Part shown: positions 1 to 4,652 of the stretch, piece by piece
Position numbering within the stretch: the stretch's first letter is position 1
Layout of the letters: the number at the start of each line of letters is the position of its first letter
Assembly: GCA_964600165.1 (NCBI GenBank)
Contig: CAZRIP010000160.1
Coordinates: 1 to 5,328 of the forward strand
Direction of reading: 5' to 3'
Origin: CAZRIP01 sp964600165
GTDB taxonomy: Bacteria > Elusimicrobiota > Elusimicrobia > UBA1565 > UBA9628
DNA length: 5,328 nt
The notes under the pieces: model-generated
The model's database searches: none
What the model was told of the DNA's origin: nothing
What the model saw: the letters and a program-made list of their open reading frames with translations, nothing else
Translations under genes and position numbers: made by a program

Positions 1-926
<926 letters not shown>

Positions 927-983
927 AAGGTTTGGACGTTTTCGGAGGCTAAGACCCCCTACTTCCGTTTTGATCCCAAAATG

Positions 984-1003
984 GAGAAGAATTGACTCTT
1001 CTC
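984..1003 (-). repeat. Hairpin about 60 nt upstream of 16S
   Basis: GAGAAGA (984-990) and TCTTCTC (997-1003) form a perfect 7-bp stem with a 6-nt loop. It lies in the leader shortly before the mature 16S end and could contribute to processing or folding of pre-16S RNA. Function is not shown by the sequence. Confidence 0.45.
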
Positions 1004-1019
1004 TTCATTATTACCTTGT

Positions 1020-1049
1020 ATGTCGCCTGCCTGCATGAGCAGACGACAT
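1020..1049 (-). repeat. Hairpin in the rRNA leader
   Basis: ATGTCG (1020-1025) pairs with CGACAT (1044-1049), and an inner stem CTGC (1031-1034) with GCAG (1039-1042) closes a 4-nt loop, with an asymmetric internal loop between. It is probably a structural or processing element of pre-16S RNA; there is no U-tract to make it a terminator. Confidence 0.45.
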
Positions 1050-1125
1050 CACACCTTATTATTCCTTAGCATCCCTCACCCTCGAGTCACCGAGAGTACA
1101 GGGCGCTCATTCGCTCGCAAAACTT

Positions 1126-1138
1126 TTTTCAACGAACA
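1126..1138 (-). promoter_or_regulatory. boxA-like antitermination site
   Basis: The minus strand reads TGTTCGTTGAAAA, one base different from the boxA form TGTTCTTTGAAAA that I remember from Gram-positive rRNA leaders, and related to E. coli TGCTCTTTAACA. It lies about 90-100 nt into the predicted transcript and just after a stem-loop. boxA RNA is bound by NusB and the S10 protein (NusE) to keep polymerase from terminating in rRNA operons. Confidence 0.55.
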
Positions 1139-1139
1139 A

Positions 1140-1195
1140 AAACTTGTCCCGCGCTTCTTGCCTGCTTCTTACAAGAAGCCTTGGGTGCCAAGTTT
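1140..1195 (-). promoter_or_regulatory. boxB-like stem-loop in the rRNA leader
   Basis: The outer arms AAACTTG (1140-1146) and CAAGTTT (1189-1195) are perfectly complementary. Inside lies a second perfect 7-bp inverted repeat, GCTTCTT/AAGAAGC (1164-1170 and 1173-1179), with a 2-nt centre. A competing small hairpin CTTGG/CCAAG is also possible. The structure directly precedes the boxA-like element, matching the boxB-boxA order of rRNA antitermination leaders. A boxB role is inferred from position, not from sequence identity. Confidence 0.45.
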
Positions 1196-1205
1196 ACTTT
1201 GGCGT

Positions 1206-1227
1206 CGGCCTGACTTCGCGGCCTGAC
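1206..1227 (-). repeat. 9-bp direct repeat at the rRNA transcription start
   Basis: CGGCCTGAC occurs at 1206-1214 and again at 1219-1227 on the plus strand, separated by 4 nt (13-nt period). The second copy coincides with the predicted first nine transcribed bases of the rRNA operon, and the first with about +14 to +22. It may be a protein-binding site or chance; no known operator was recognised. Confidence 0.5.
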
Positions 1228-1233
1228 CCACAA

Positions 1234-1263
1234 ATAATATCACAGGTCGGGATTTTTTGTCAA
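1234..1263 (-). promoter_or_regulatory. Sigma70-type promoter of the rRNA operon
   Basis: On the minus strand a perfect -35 hexamer TTGACA (1263-1258) is followed after 18 nt by TATTAT (1239-1234), which matches the -10 consensus at 5 of 6 positions. The start site should fall near 1227-1228, after a G-rich discriminator (GTGGG). GC-rich discriminators are typical of stringently controlled rRNA promoters; that control is inferred here. It is the strongest promoter-like sequence in the window and points directly at the 16S gene. Confidence 0.85.
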
Positions 1264-1290
1264 GCGATTTCTTTCGCAAAAAAAATTTTT
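1264..1290 (-). promoter_or_regulatory. A/T-rich UP-element-like segment upstream of the rRNA promoter
   Basis: The region from about -37 to -63 relative to the predicted rRNA start contains an A8T5 tract (1278-1290) plus ATTTCTTT, in otherwise GC-rich DNA. UP elements bound by the alpha C-terminal domain of RNA polymerase occupy this place in strong rRNA promoters. Position and composition fit, but the sequence is not a close match to the E. coli UP consensus. Confidence 0.5.
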
Positions 1291-1327
1291 CTTTCCGGTG
1301 ACGATTTCTCGACGAGAAAAACGGCGA

Positions 1328-1359
1328 CGAAAAAATTTTTCCTCGCGGAAATTTTTTCG
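1328..1359. repeat. A/T-rich imperfect dyad between divergent transcription units
   Basis: The left arm CGAAAAAATTTTTCC (1328-1342) and the right arm GGAAATTTTTTCG (1347-1359) are complementary apart from two extra T in the left arm, around the 4-nt centre TCGC. A smaller palindrome TTTCTCG-A-CGAGAAA lies at 1305-1319. The A-tracts should bend DNA. The block sits upstream of both the rRNA promoter (-) and the first YtxH gene (+), so it could be a regulator site, a bent upstream activating region or an insulator. There is no direct evidence for which. Confidence 0.5.
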
Positions 1360-1360
1360 A

Positions 1361-1374
1361 CACGCGCGCGCGTG
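1361..1374. repeat. Alternating CG palindrome (Z-DNA-prone)
   Basis: CACGCGCGCGCGTG is a perfect 14-bp palindrome inside a 17-nt run of strictly alternating purine and pyrimidine (1360-1376). Such runs can adopt Z-DNA under negative supercoiling, which would build up between a highly active rRNA promoter and a divergent gene. It lies only about 14 nt before the start codon of the next gene. Confidence 0.5.
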
Positions 1375-1387
1375 CGACAATGATCGA

Positions 1388-1597
1388 ATGGAAAACAACA
1401 AGGGCCGTGACGTGCTGCTGGTGCTGGGCGGGGCGTGCGTAGGCGCGCTCATCGGCGTGCTGCTCGCGCCGCGCGCGGGCGAGGAGATGCGTCAAGACGT
1501 CAGCGAGTTCGGGAAGAACCTGTGGCGCAAGATCCCCGGGAACGTCAAGGCCGCGGGGCGCGAGGCGCTCCGCGAGGCGCACGACCGGATGCGTTAG
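1388..1597 (+). CDS. YtxH-like small membrane protein (first copy)
   Basis: This 69-residue protein has a short polar N-terminus (MENNKGRD), one glycine-rich transmembrane segment (about residues 9-26, LLVLGGACVGALIGVLLA), then the APRAGEEMR turn (27-35) and an amphipathic basic C-terminus. The order of a Gly/Ala-rich membrane helix directly followed by AP-x-[SA]-G-x-E-x-R is the hallmark of YtxH-like (general stress, DUF) proteins, whose biochemical role is unknown. The start at 1388 is preferred over an upstream ATG at 1298: the extra 30 residues would be encoded by A/T tracts and spoil the N-terminus, and the neighbouring paralogue begins with the same MENN. No Shine-Dalgarno sequence precedes it. 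A -10-like GACAAT at 1376-1381 would give a nearly leaderless mRNA. It is probably co-transcribed with the next gene, 10 nt downstream. Confidence 0.85.
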   Translation: MENNKGRDVLLVLGGACVGALIGVLLAPRAGEEMRQDVSEFGKNLWRKIPGNVKAAGREALREAHDRMR

Positions 1598-1601
1598 GGG
1601 G
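1596..1601 (+). promoter_or_regulatory. Ribosome binding site of the second YtxH-like gene
   Basis: AGGGGG starts inside the TAG stop codon of the preceding gene and ends 6 nt before the ATG at 1608. This strong site contrasts with the absent site of the first copy and supports translation of the second gene from an operon mRNA. Confidence 0.7.
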
Positions 1602-1607
1602 ACTAAA

Positions 1608-1814
1608 ATGGAAAACAATCGGACGCGCGATACTCTGCTCATCTTGACGTCGATCGGGATCGGCGCCGTCCTCGCGACGGTCGTCGCGCCGCTCGCCGCC
1701 GAGGCGATCTGGCGCAAGATCCCGGTGCGCTACAAAGCCGCCGGCGCGCTCGGGGCGGTCAAGGGCGCCGGCGTGCGCGCGTATCGCGAGGCGATCACTC
1801 GGCTGAGCGCCTAG
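1608..1814 (+). CDS. YtxH-family paralogue, degenerate second copy
   Basis: This 68-residue protein is clearly related to the gene before it. It shares the start MENN-R-RD, a membrane helix at the same place (about 9-27), the AP at exactly residues 27-28, and then WRKIP (35-39) with KAAG (43-46). The 14-nt stretch TGGCGCAAGATCCC is identical in both genes, so this is a tandem duplication. Between AP and WRKIP it has 6 residues where the first copy has 17, a deletion of 11 residues that removes the GEEMR motif. Taken alone it would hardly be recognised as YtxH. Function is unknown; it may pair with the first copy in the membrane. It has a strong SD and converges on the next gene with only 2 bp between the two stop codons. 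Confidence 0.8.
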   Translation: MENNRTRDTLLILTSIGIGAVLATVVAPLAAEAIWRKIPVRYKAAGALGAVKGAGVRAYREAITRLSA

Positions 1815-1821
1815 CGTCAGC
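1802..1821. terminator. Hairpin spanning two convergent stop codons
   Basis: GCTGA(G)CGC (1802-1810) pairs with GCGTCAGC (1814-1821) around a CTA loop, an 8-bp stem with one bulged G. It covers the end of the YtxH paralogue and the stop of the convergent MBL gene. It could serve both transcripts as a roadblock or 3' end. There is no U-tract on either side, so intrinsic termination is uncertain. Confidence 0.35.
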
Positions 1822-2803
1822 GCGGGAACGGCGCCAGGGTCACGTCGTCGCGCGGCTGCAGCTTGAGCGGCTGCAGGTCGTGGCCGGGGAAGATCACGAG
1901 CTGAGGGATCGCCTCCTGCATCGCGCGCATTTGATAAAGCCTGCGCCAATAGGCGGTGAGGTCGTAGATGCGCGACTTCATCGGCAGCGCGAGATCCTGG
2001 TGGTTGTCCAGGATCCAGCTCGCGTCGCCGGTCAACAGGATCGGCCCGCTGTCGAGGTTGACCCAAGCGCCCATGTTGCCGGCCGTGTGGCCGGAGAGGT
2101 CGAGCAGCACGACCGTGCCGTCGCCGAAGAGGTCGAGCCCGTGGTCGAAGGCCCCGAACGCGGGCTCTTTCGAGAGGTCGACTAGGCGCAGCTTGAGCTT
2201 GTGCTCGAGCGCGATCGGGTCGACCTCGTGCTCGTCGAAGCTCTTGGCCTGCTTGGCCTTCTGCGCCTCCCACTCGCGCTTGTCGACGACGACCTCGGCG
2301 TTCGGGTAGCCGTCGATCGTGCCGGCGTGGTCTAGATGAAGATGAGAGACGATCACGGTCTTGACGCCGGCGGGATCGATCCCGTCCGCCTTGAGCTGAG
2401 AGAGCGCCGTCTGCCCGGGCTGGGCCTCGAACGGCACGAAGAAGTGGTTGACCCAGCCCATCCGCTTGCCGGGGCTTTTCTCCATCTCGGGGTGAAGCCC
2501 GGTGTCGAAGAGCACGAGCCCGCGACGTGGATGTTTGATTAGGAAAACCGGCACGTCGAGCTTGACCTTGGAGGACCACGCCTTGATGCTCGAGACGTAG
2601 GAGCCGCGCGTCTCGACCGAGCCGGTGTCGTAGACGCGCACGGTCAAGTGCTCCATCCGTCGGTTGGCCATCTCGAAGGAGCGCGGGATCTCCGGCAGAT
2701 CGTGCGGGGGCGGCTGCACGTTCTTGGACTTGGGCGAGGTCAGCACGTCATCGCCGCAAGCGGCGAGGCCGATGAGGGCGAGGAGCAGCGCGAGCTTTCT
2801 CAC
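1817..2803 (-). CDS. MBL-fold metallo-hydrolase lipoprotein, AHL-lactonase-like
   Basis: This is a predicted zinc hydrolase of the metallo-beta-lactamase fold, 328 residues. Residues 1-16 are a lipoprotein signal peptide (VRKLALLLALIGLAAC), with lipobox L-A-A-C and acylated Cys16, followed by a short linker to about 50. The fold then shows HLHLDH (154-159), the GHT histidine (239), the bridging Asp260 in GDAS and His308 in PGHD, the full set of dinuclear metal ligands. The layout resembles N-acyl-homoserine lactonases (AiiA/AttM type). However, the residue three after the metal Asp is Trp263, where I recall the catalytic Tyr194 in AiiA, so the substrate is open. The GTG start at 2803 is chosen because it gives the signal peptide. 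It also overlaps the rhodanese stop codon by 4 nt (GTGA), implying coupled translation. A frame open up to 2926 lies inside the rhodanese gene and is not used. The protein should face the periplasm or cell surface. Confidence 0.88.
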   Translation of the reverse strand: MRKLALLLALIGLAACGDDVLTSPKSKNVQPPPHDLPEIPRSFEMANRRMEHLTVRVYDTGSVETRGSYVSSIKAWSSKVKLDVPVFLIKHPRRGLVLFDTGLHPEMEKSPGKRMGWVNHFFVPFEAQPGQTALSQLKADGIDPAGVKTVIVSHLHLDHAGTIDGYPNAEVVVDKREWEAQKAKQAKSFDEHEVDPIALEHKLKLRLVDLSKEPAFGAFDHGLDLFGDGTVVLLDLSGHTAGNMGAWVNLDSGPILLTGDASWILDNHQDLALPMKSRIYDLTAYWRRLYQMRAMQEAIPQLVIFPGHDLQPLKLQPRDDVTLAPFPR

Positions 2804-3168
2804 TTCTCCGTCGGCCCGCCCGCGTCGAGCCAGCCGCGCCAGCCGCCGTCCATCGACCAGACGTTGGCGTAGCCCATCTTCTGGAGATTGTCCGCGGAGA
2901 GCGCGGAGCGAAAGCCCCCGCCGCAATAGAGCACGATCTCGGCGTTCTTGTCGGGGATCTCCTTGACGATGTCGCGTTCGATGATCCCGCGGCCGAGGTG
3001 CCGTGCTCCTTTAATATGGCCCCTGTCCCACTCGTTGTCCTCTCGCACGTCGATGAGAAGGAGCTTCTCGCCTTTTTCGAGGCGCTTTTTGACGGTCGCG
3101 ACGTCGGTCTCCTTGACGCCCTTTTTGACGGCTTGAACGAGCTTCAGGAACTCGGGGGAATGGTCCAT
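2800..3168 (-). CDS. Single-domain rhodanese sulfurtransferase
   Basis: Rhodaneses move sulfane sulfur from donors such as thiosulfate or persulfides to acceptors through a cysteine persulfide. This 122-residue protein has a helical N-terminal arm (about 1-33), the LLLIDVRE strand and turn (37-43), the GHIKGA motif (50-55), and the active loop CGGGFR with Cys82 and Arg87, followed by SAL and the NLQKMGY...DGGW ending of the fold. The six-residue loop is the sulfur-transferring type rather than the seven-residue phosphatase (Cdc25) type. No signal peptide is seen, so it should be cytoplasmic. It is translationally coupled to the MBL lipoprotein downstream (4-nt GTGA overlap) and follows the small helical protein after 40 nt. 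There is no SD before the ATG. Instead a perfect TATAAT lies 6 nt upstream, so a leaderless transcript is possible. Confidence 0.93.
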   Translation of the reverse strand: MDHSPEFLKLVQAVKKGVKETDVATVKKRLEKGEKLLLIDVREDNEWDRGHIKGARHLGRGIIERDIVKEIPDKNAEIVLYCGGGFRSALSADNLQKMGYANVWSMDGGWRGWLDAGGPTEK

Positions 3169-3174
3169 GCGGGC

Positions 3175-3180
3175 ATTATA
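3175..3180 (-). promoter_or_regulatory. -10 element placing the start site at the rhodanese ATG
   Basis: The minus strand reads TATAAT at 3180-3175, and transcription 7 nt downstream would begin at or next to the A of the ATG (3168). No good -35 lies at 16-18 nt (CGGCCC or CAACGG), and there is no extended -10. An 8-bp palindrome TTCCGGAA (3185-3192) just upstream could bind an activator. It may be a chance match. Confidence 0.35.
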
Positions 3181-3208
3181 ATACTTCCGGAATACGGGGG
3201 CCGTTGGT

Positions 3209-3448
3209 CTATGCCCGGCGCCGTATGCGCTCGAGCGCTTCGGCCATCCAAAAGAGCATATTGGAGGTCTGGATCAACGAGTCTCGGTATGCCTCGCAGC
3301 AAAGACCCAGGGCCTCCTGACTCTTGTCGTCGCGGGCCGCGCGTTCGCACAAGCGCTCCAGACCCTCGAGCCGCGGTAATAATCCGATAAGAGCCTGCGC
3401 CCGGCGCAGCTCACCGACAAGACGCTCCGCGTCTTTTACATCAATCAT
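3209..3448 (-). CDS. Small helical protein of unknown function
   Basis: I do not recognise this 79-residue protein. It is predicted to be almost wholly alpha-helical: charged and leucine-rich (VGELRRAQALIGLLPRLEGL), with a central charged segment (ARDDKSQEA) and a more hydrophobic helix (SLIQTSNMLFWMAEAL). Its three cysteines are Cys34 and the pair Cys50-Cys51, which could bind metal or react with sulfur; this is inference only. There is no signal peptide or clear membrane span. It is the first gene of a minus-strand group with the rhodanese and MBL lipoprotein and is divergent from the XRE regulator. No SD is visible before the ATG, but a TATAAT promoter lies 35-40 nt upstream. Its low complexity is not extreme and its frame is favoured by context, yet it could still be spurious. 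Confidence 0.6.
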   Translation of the reverse strand: MIDVKDAERLVGELRRAQALIGLLPRLEGLERLCERAARDDKSQEALGLCCEAYRDSLIQTSNMLFWMAEALERIRRRA

Positions 3449-3450
3449 TT

Positions 3451-3473
3451 GAATATCTGAATTTTAGATATCC
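3451..3473. promoter_or_regulatory. Inverted repeat, candidate operator of the XRE regulator
   Basis: GAATATCT (3451-3458) and AGATATCC (3466-3473) form an inverted repeat with 7 of 8 arm positions matching and a 7-nt A/T-rich spacer; the core ATATCT/AGATAT is perfect. It lies between the divergent genes and just downstream of the predicted minus-strand start site, where a bound repressor would block transcription. Related half-site TCAGAT recurs at 3479-3484. Binding by the adjacent XRE protein is inferred from its place only. Confidence 0.45.
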
Positions 3474-3482
3474 GTCTTTCAG

Positions 3483-3511
3483 ATTATACGCTGAGGGCAT
3501 CGCTGGCGCAA
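3483..3511 (-). promoter_or_regulatory. Promoter for the orphan/rhodanese/MBL gene group
   Basis: On the minus strand a perfect -10 TATAAT (3488-3483) is preceded by 17 nt and a weak -35 TTGCGC (3511-3506, first three bases matching). The predicted start site near 3476 gives a leader of about 28 nt before the ATG at 3448. The promoter overlaps the upstream region of the divergent XRE gene, so one bound protein could affect both directions. Confidence 0.5.
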
Positions 3512-3514
3512 GCA

Positions 3515-3781
3515 ATGGATAAGACGATATTTTCCAAGAGGCACCGGGAGCTGGTCGCGCGCCTGCGCCGTGTCCGCCAAAATGCCGGCTTCACCCAAGC
3601 TCAGGTCGCGAAGCGGCTCAAGAAGCCCCAGAGCTTCGTCGCGCGCCTCGAGTCGGGCCAGCGTCGAATCGACGTGGTCGAATTGAGCTACGTGGCCGAG
3701 ATCTACGGCTGCAAGCTGGCCGATCTCCTGGCTGATTCGTCCGTACGGCCGGATAAGAGGAAGCCTAGCCGGCGACGATAG
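3515..3781 (+). CDS. XRE-family helix-turn-helix transcriptional regulator
   Basis: This is an 88-residue DNA-binding protein consisting of little more than one Cro/C1-type HTH domain. After a short N-terminal arm, helix 1 (about 11-23) is followed by the HTH: TQAQVAKRL (27-35), a turn, and the recognition helix PQSFVARLESGQR (38-50). The conserved ELSYVAEIYGCKLADLL (56-72) closes the domain. A basic tail (RPDKRKPSRRR, 78-88) follows. No sensor domain is present. There is no SD at normal spacing: a GAGGG at 3493-3497 lies 17 nt from the ATG, and no in-frame ATG or GTG lies between them. It is divergent from the orphan/rhodanese/MBL genes and 3 nt ahead of the DoxX gene, so it probably regulates one or both groups. 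Stand-alone proteins of this size are also found as antitoxins, but no toxin is recognised next to it. Confidence 0.92.
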   Translation: MDKTIFSKRHRELVARLRRVRQNAGFTQAQVAKRLKKPQSFVARLESGQRRIDVVELSYVAEIYGCKLADLLADSSVRPDKRKPSRRR

Positions 3782-3784
3782 GCG

Positions 3785-4183
3785 ATGCGCGAGCCGCTCT
3801 TGCCGCGAAGGCAGGTCCCAGAGGACGCCTCGCTCTTGGCGCTGCGTCTCATGCTCGCCGCCGTATTCGCGACCAGCGGCTGGAACGATTTAGCGAGTCC
3901 CGTTGCCCGCGCGGCGAACATGGGCGTCAGCGTGCCGTTCACGATTTTTCTGGGCGGCGCCGAGCTCGCGGGCTCCCTCGGCCTGGCGTTCGGCGTGCTC
4001 GCGCAACCCGCCGCGCTCGGCCTCGTCCTCATCATGCTGGGGGCCATCCAGAAAAAGATTTTCGTCTGGCACACCGGCTTCTGGGGACAAGCGTCCGCGG
4101 GCTGGTCCTACGATCTGATGATGATCGTGATGAATCTCGTCGTGGCCGCGACCGGCGGCGGGCGCTGGCGGCTCTGGCGCTAA
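3785..4183 (+). CDS. DoxX-family integral membrane protein
   Basis: This 132-residue membrane protein has four predicted transmembrane helices: about 17-37, 50-72, 74-93 and 107-124. The pattern RLMLAAVFATSGWNDL in helix 1, GGAELAGSLGLAFG in helix 2, the Lys-rich turn QKK at the end of helix 3 and the late GWSYDLMMIVMNLVV fit the DoxX family. Some relatives are linked to thiosulfate:quinone oxidoreductase, and the mycobacterial DoxX to a complex with superoxide dismutase and the rhodanese SseA. The activity of this member cannot be read from sequence. It starts 3 nt after the XRE stop (TAGGCGATG), so it is very likely translated from the same mRNA, perhaps by coupling since its SD is poor. 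An internal ATG would remove half of helix 1. It converges on atpC with 15 bp between the stops. Confidence 0.88.
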   Translation: MREPLLPRRQVPEDASLLALRLMLAAVFATSGWNDLASPVARAANMGVSVPFTIFLGGAELAGSLGLAFGVLAQPAALGLVLIMLGAIQKKIFVWHTGFWGQASAGWSYDLMMIVMNLVVAATGGGRWRLWR

Positions 4184-4198
4184 GCGGCGGACGCGATA

Positions 4199-4642
4199 TC
4201 AGCGCTCTTCGCGCTGAGGCTTGGCGCCCGAGCCGTGCTTGCGCGCGGCGACGTACATGCGGATCTGCGCGCGGCGCAGCGCGCCTTCGGCGGCGGCGAG
4301 CGTCAGAGGGTCGACGTCTTTTCGCAGGAGCTCGGCCTTGGCGCGCTCGAGCGCTTGGCGGGCGCGCTCGGCGTCGATCTGCTCGGCCAACTCGGCCGTC
4401 TCCGCGAAGAGCGCGACCTTGTCGTCCTTGATCTCGGCAAAGCCTCCGGAGATCGCGAAACGGCGCACCTGCCCGGACTCCGTCACGCGCACCTCGCCCT
4501 CCTTGAGCTGCACGAGGTACGGCGCGTGGCCGGGCAGGACGCCCATCTCGCCCTCGAAAGCGGGCAAGACGACGAACTCGGCCTGCCCTTGAAGGGCGAC
4601 CTTCTCCGGCGTCGTCATTTCGAGCGTCAGCGTCTTGGGCAT
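4199..4642 (-). CDS. atpC: F-type ATP synthase epsilon subunit
   Basis: The epsilon subunit sits in the central stalk of F1 and couples rotation to catalysis; its C-terminal helices can inhibit ATP hydrolysis. This 147-residue protein has the N-terminal beta-sandwich with the family signature GEMGVLPGHAP (31-41), the SGGFAE turn (65-70), and the C-terminal two-helix domain (about 85-135; AEQIDAERARQALERAKAEL and PLTLAAAEGALRRAQIRMYV). The last dozen residues (GSGAKPQREER) form a charged tail slightly beyond the usual 130-140 residue length. It follows atpD after 8 nt, the usual order at the end of an atp operon, and no further gene of the operon follows. Confidence 0.97.
   Translation of the reverse strand: MPKTLTLEMTTPEKVALQGQAEFVVLPAFEGEMGVLPGHAPYLVQLKEGEVRVTESGQVRRFAISGGFAEIKDDKVALFAETAELAEQIDAERARQALERAKAELLRKDVDPLTLAAAEGALRRAQIRMYVAARKHGSGAKPQREER
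4200..4216. terminator. Small hairpin at the doxX/atpC convergent junction
   Basis: CAGCGC (4200-4205) and GCGCTG (4211-4216) form a perfect 6-bp GC-rich stem with a 5-nt loop. It overlaps the atpC stop codon and lies about 17 nt after the DoxX stop. With no U-tract, an intrinsic terminator is doubtful; it could be a 3' end stabiliser or chance. Confidence 0.3.
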
Positions 4643-4647
4643 AACAG

Positions 4648-4652
4648 TCCCT
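4648..4652 (-). promoter_or_regulatory. Ribosome binding site of atpC overlapping the atpD stop
   Basis: The minus strand reads TAGGGACTGTTATG: the atpD stop TAG merges into AGGGA (4652-4648), 5 nt before the atpC ATG. This arrangement supports coupled translation of the two ATP synthase genes and shows that the organism uses Shine-Dalgarno sites at least for some genes. Confidence 0.75.

Larger units (their letters stand above)
927..1227 (-). other. rRNA operon leader (pre-16S transcribed spacer)
   Basis: This stretch of about 300 nt between the predicted rRNA start site and the 16S 5' end holds no convincing gene. It is lower in GC than the coding regions and rich in small inverted repeats, as expected for a pre-rRNA leader. 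From upstream to downstream on the minus strand it contains a 9-nt direct repeat at the start of the transcript, a large stem-loop (1140-1195), a boxA-like element (1126-1138), a hairpin (1020-1049) and a second hairpin (984-1003). The leader strand of the RNase III processing stem should lie here, but its partner is beyond the 16S 3' end and cannot be checked. Confidence 0.75.

Noticed and set aside
1020..1226. Plus-strand open frame of 68 codons in the rRNA leader
   Set aside because: The interval is explained by leader hairpins and boxA; the peptide has no domain and no SD.
1298..1387. Upstream extension of the first YtxH-like protein from an ATG at 1298
   Set aside because: The added 30 residues are encoded by A/T tracts, are Arg/Lys/Phe-rich and have no counterpart in the paralogue, which starts at the equivalent MENN.
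1169..1717. Long open frame on the minus strand (182 codons) across the rRNA promoter and the first YtxH gene
   Set aside because: It runs through the rRNA promoter and A/T tracts, is antisense to two paralogous membrane proteins, and its translation is Arg/Pro-rich with no recognisable domain.
1545..2579. 344-codon open frame on the minus strand
   Set aside because: It overlaps the MBL gene in another frame and encodes a low-complexity Arg/Ala/Pro protein, typical of shadow frames in GC-rich DNA; the MBL frame has all catalytic motifs.
2804..2926. N-terminal extension of the MBL protein
   Set aside because: It lies inside the rhodanese gene, is Arg-rich, and would bury the lipoprotein signal peptide that starts at the GTG at 2803.
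3785..4183. XRE plus following gene as a toxin-antitoxin pair
   Set aside because: The following gene is a four-helix DoxX-type membrane protein, not a known toxin fold.
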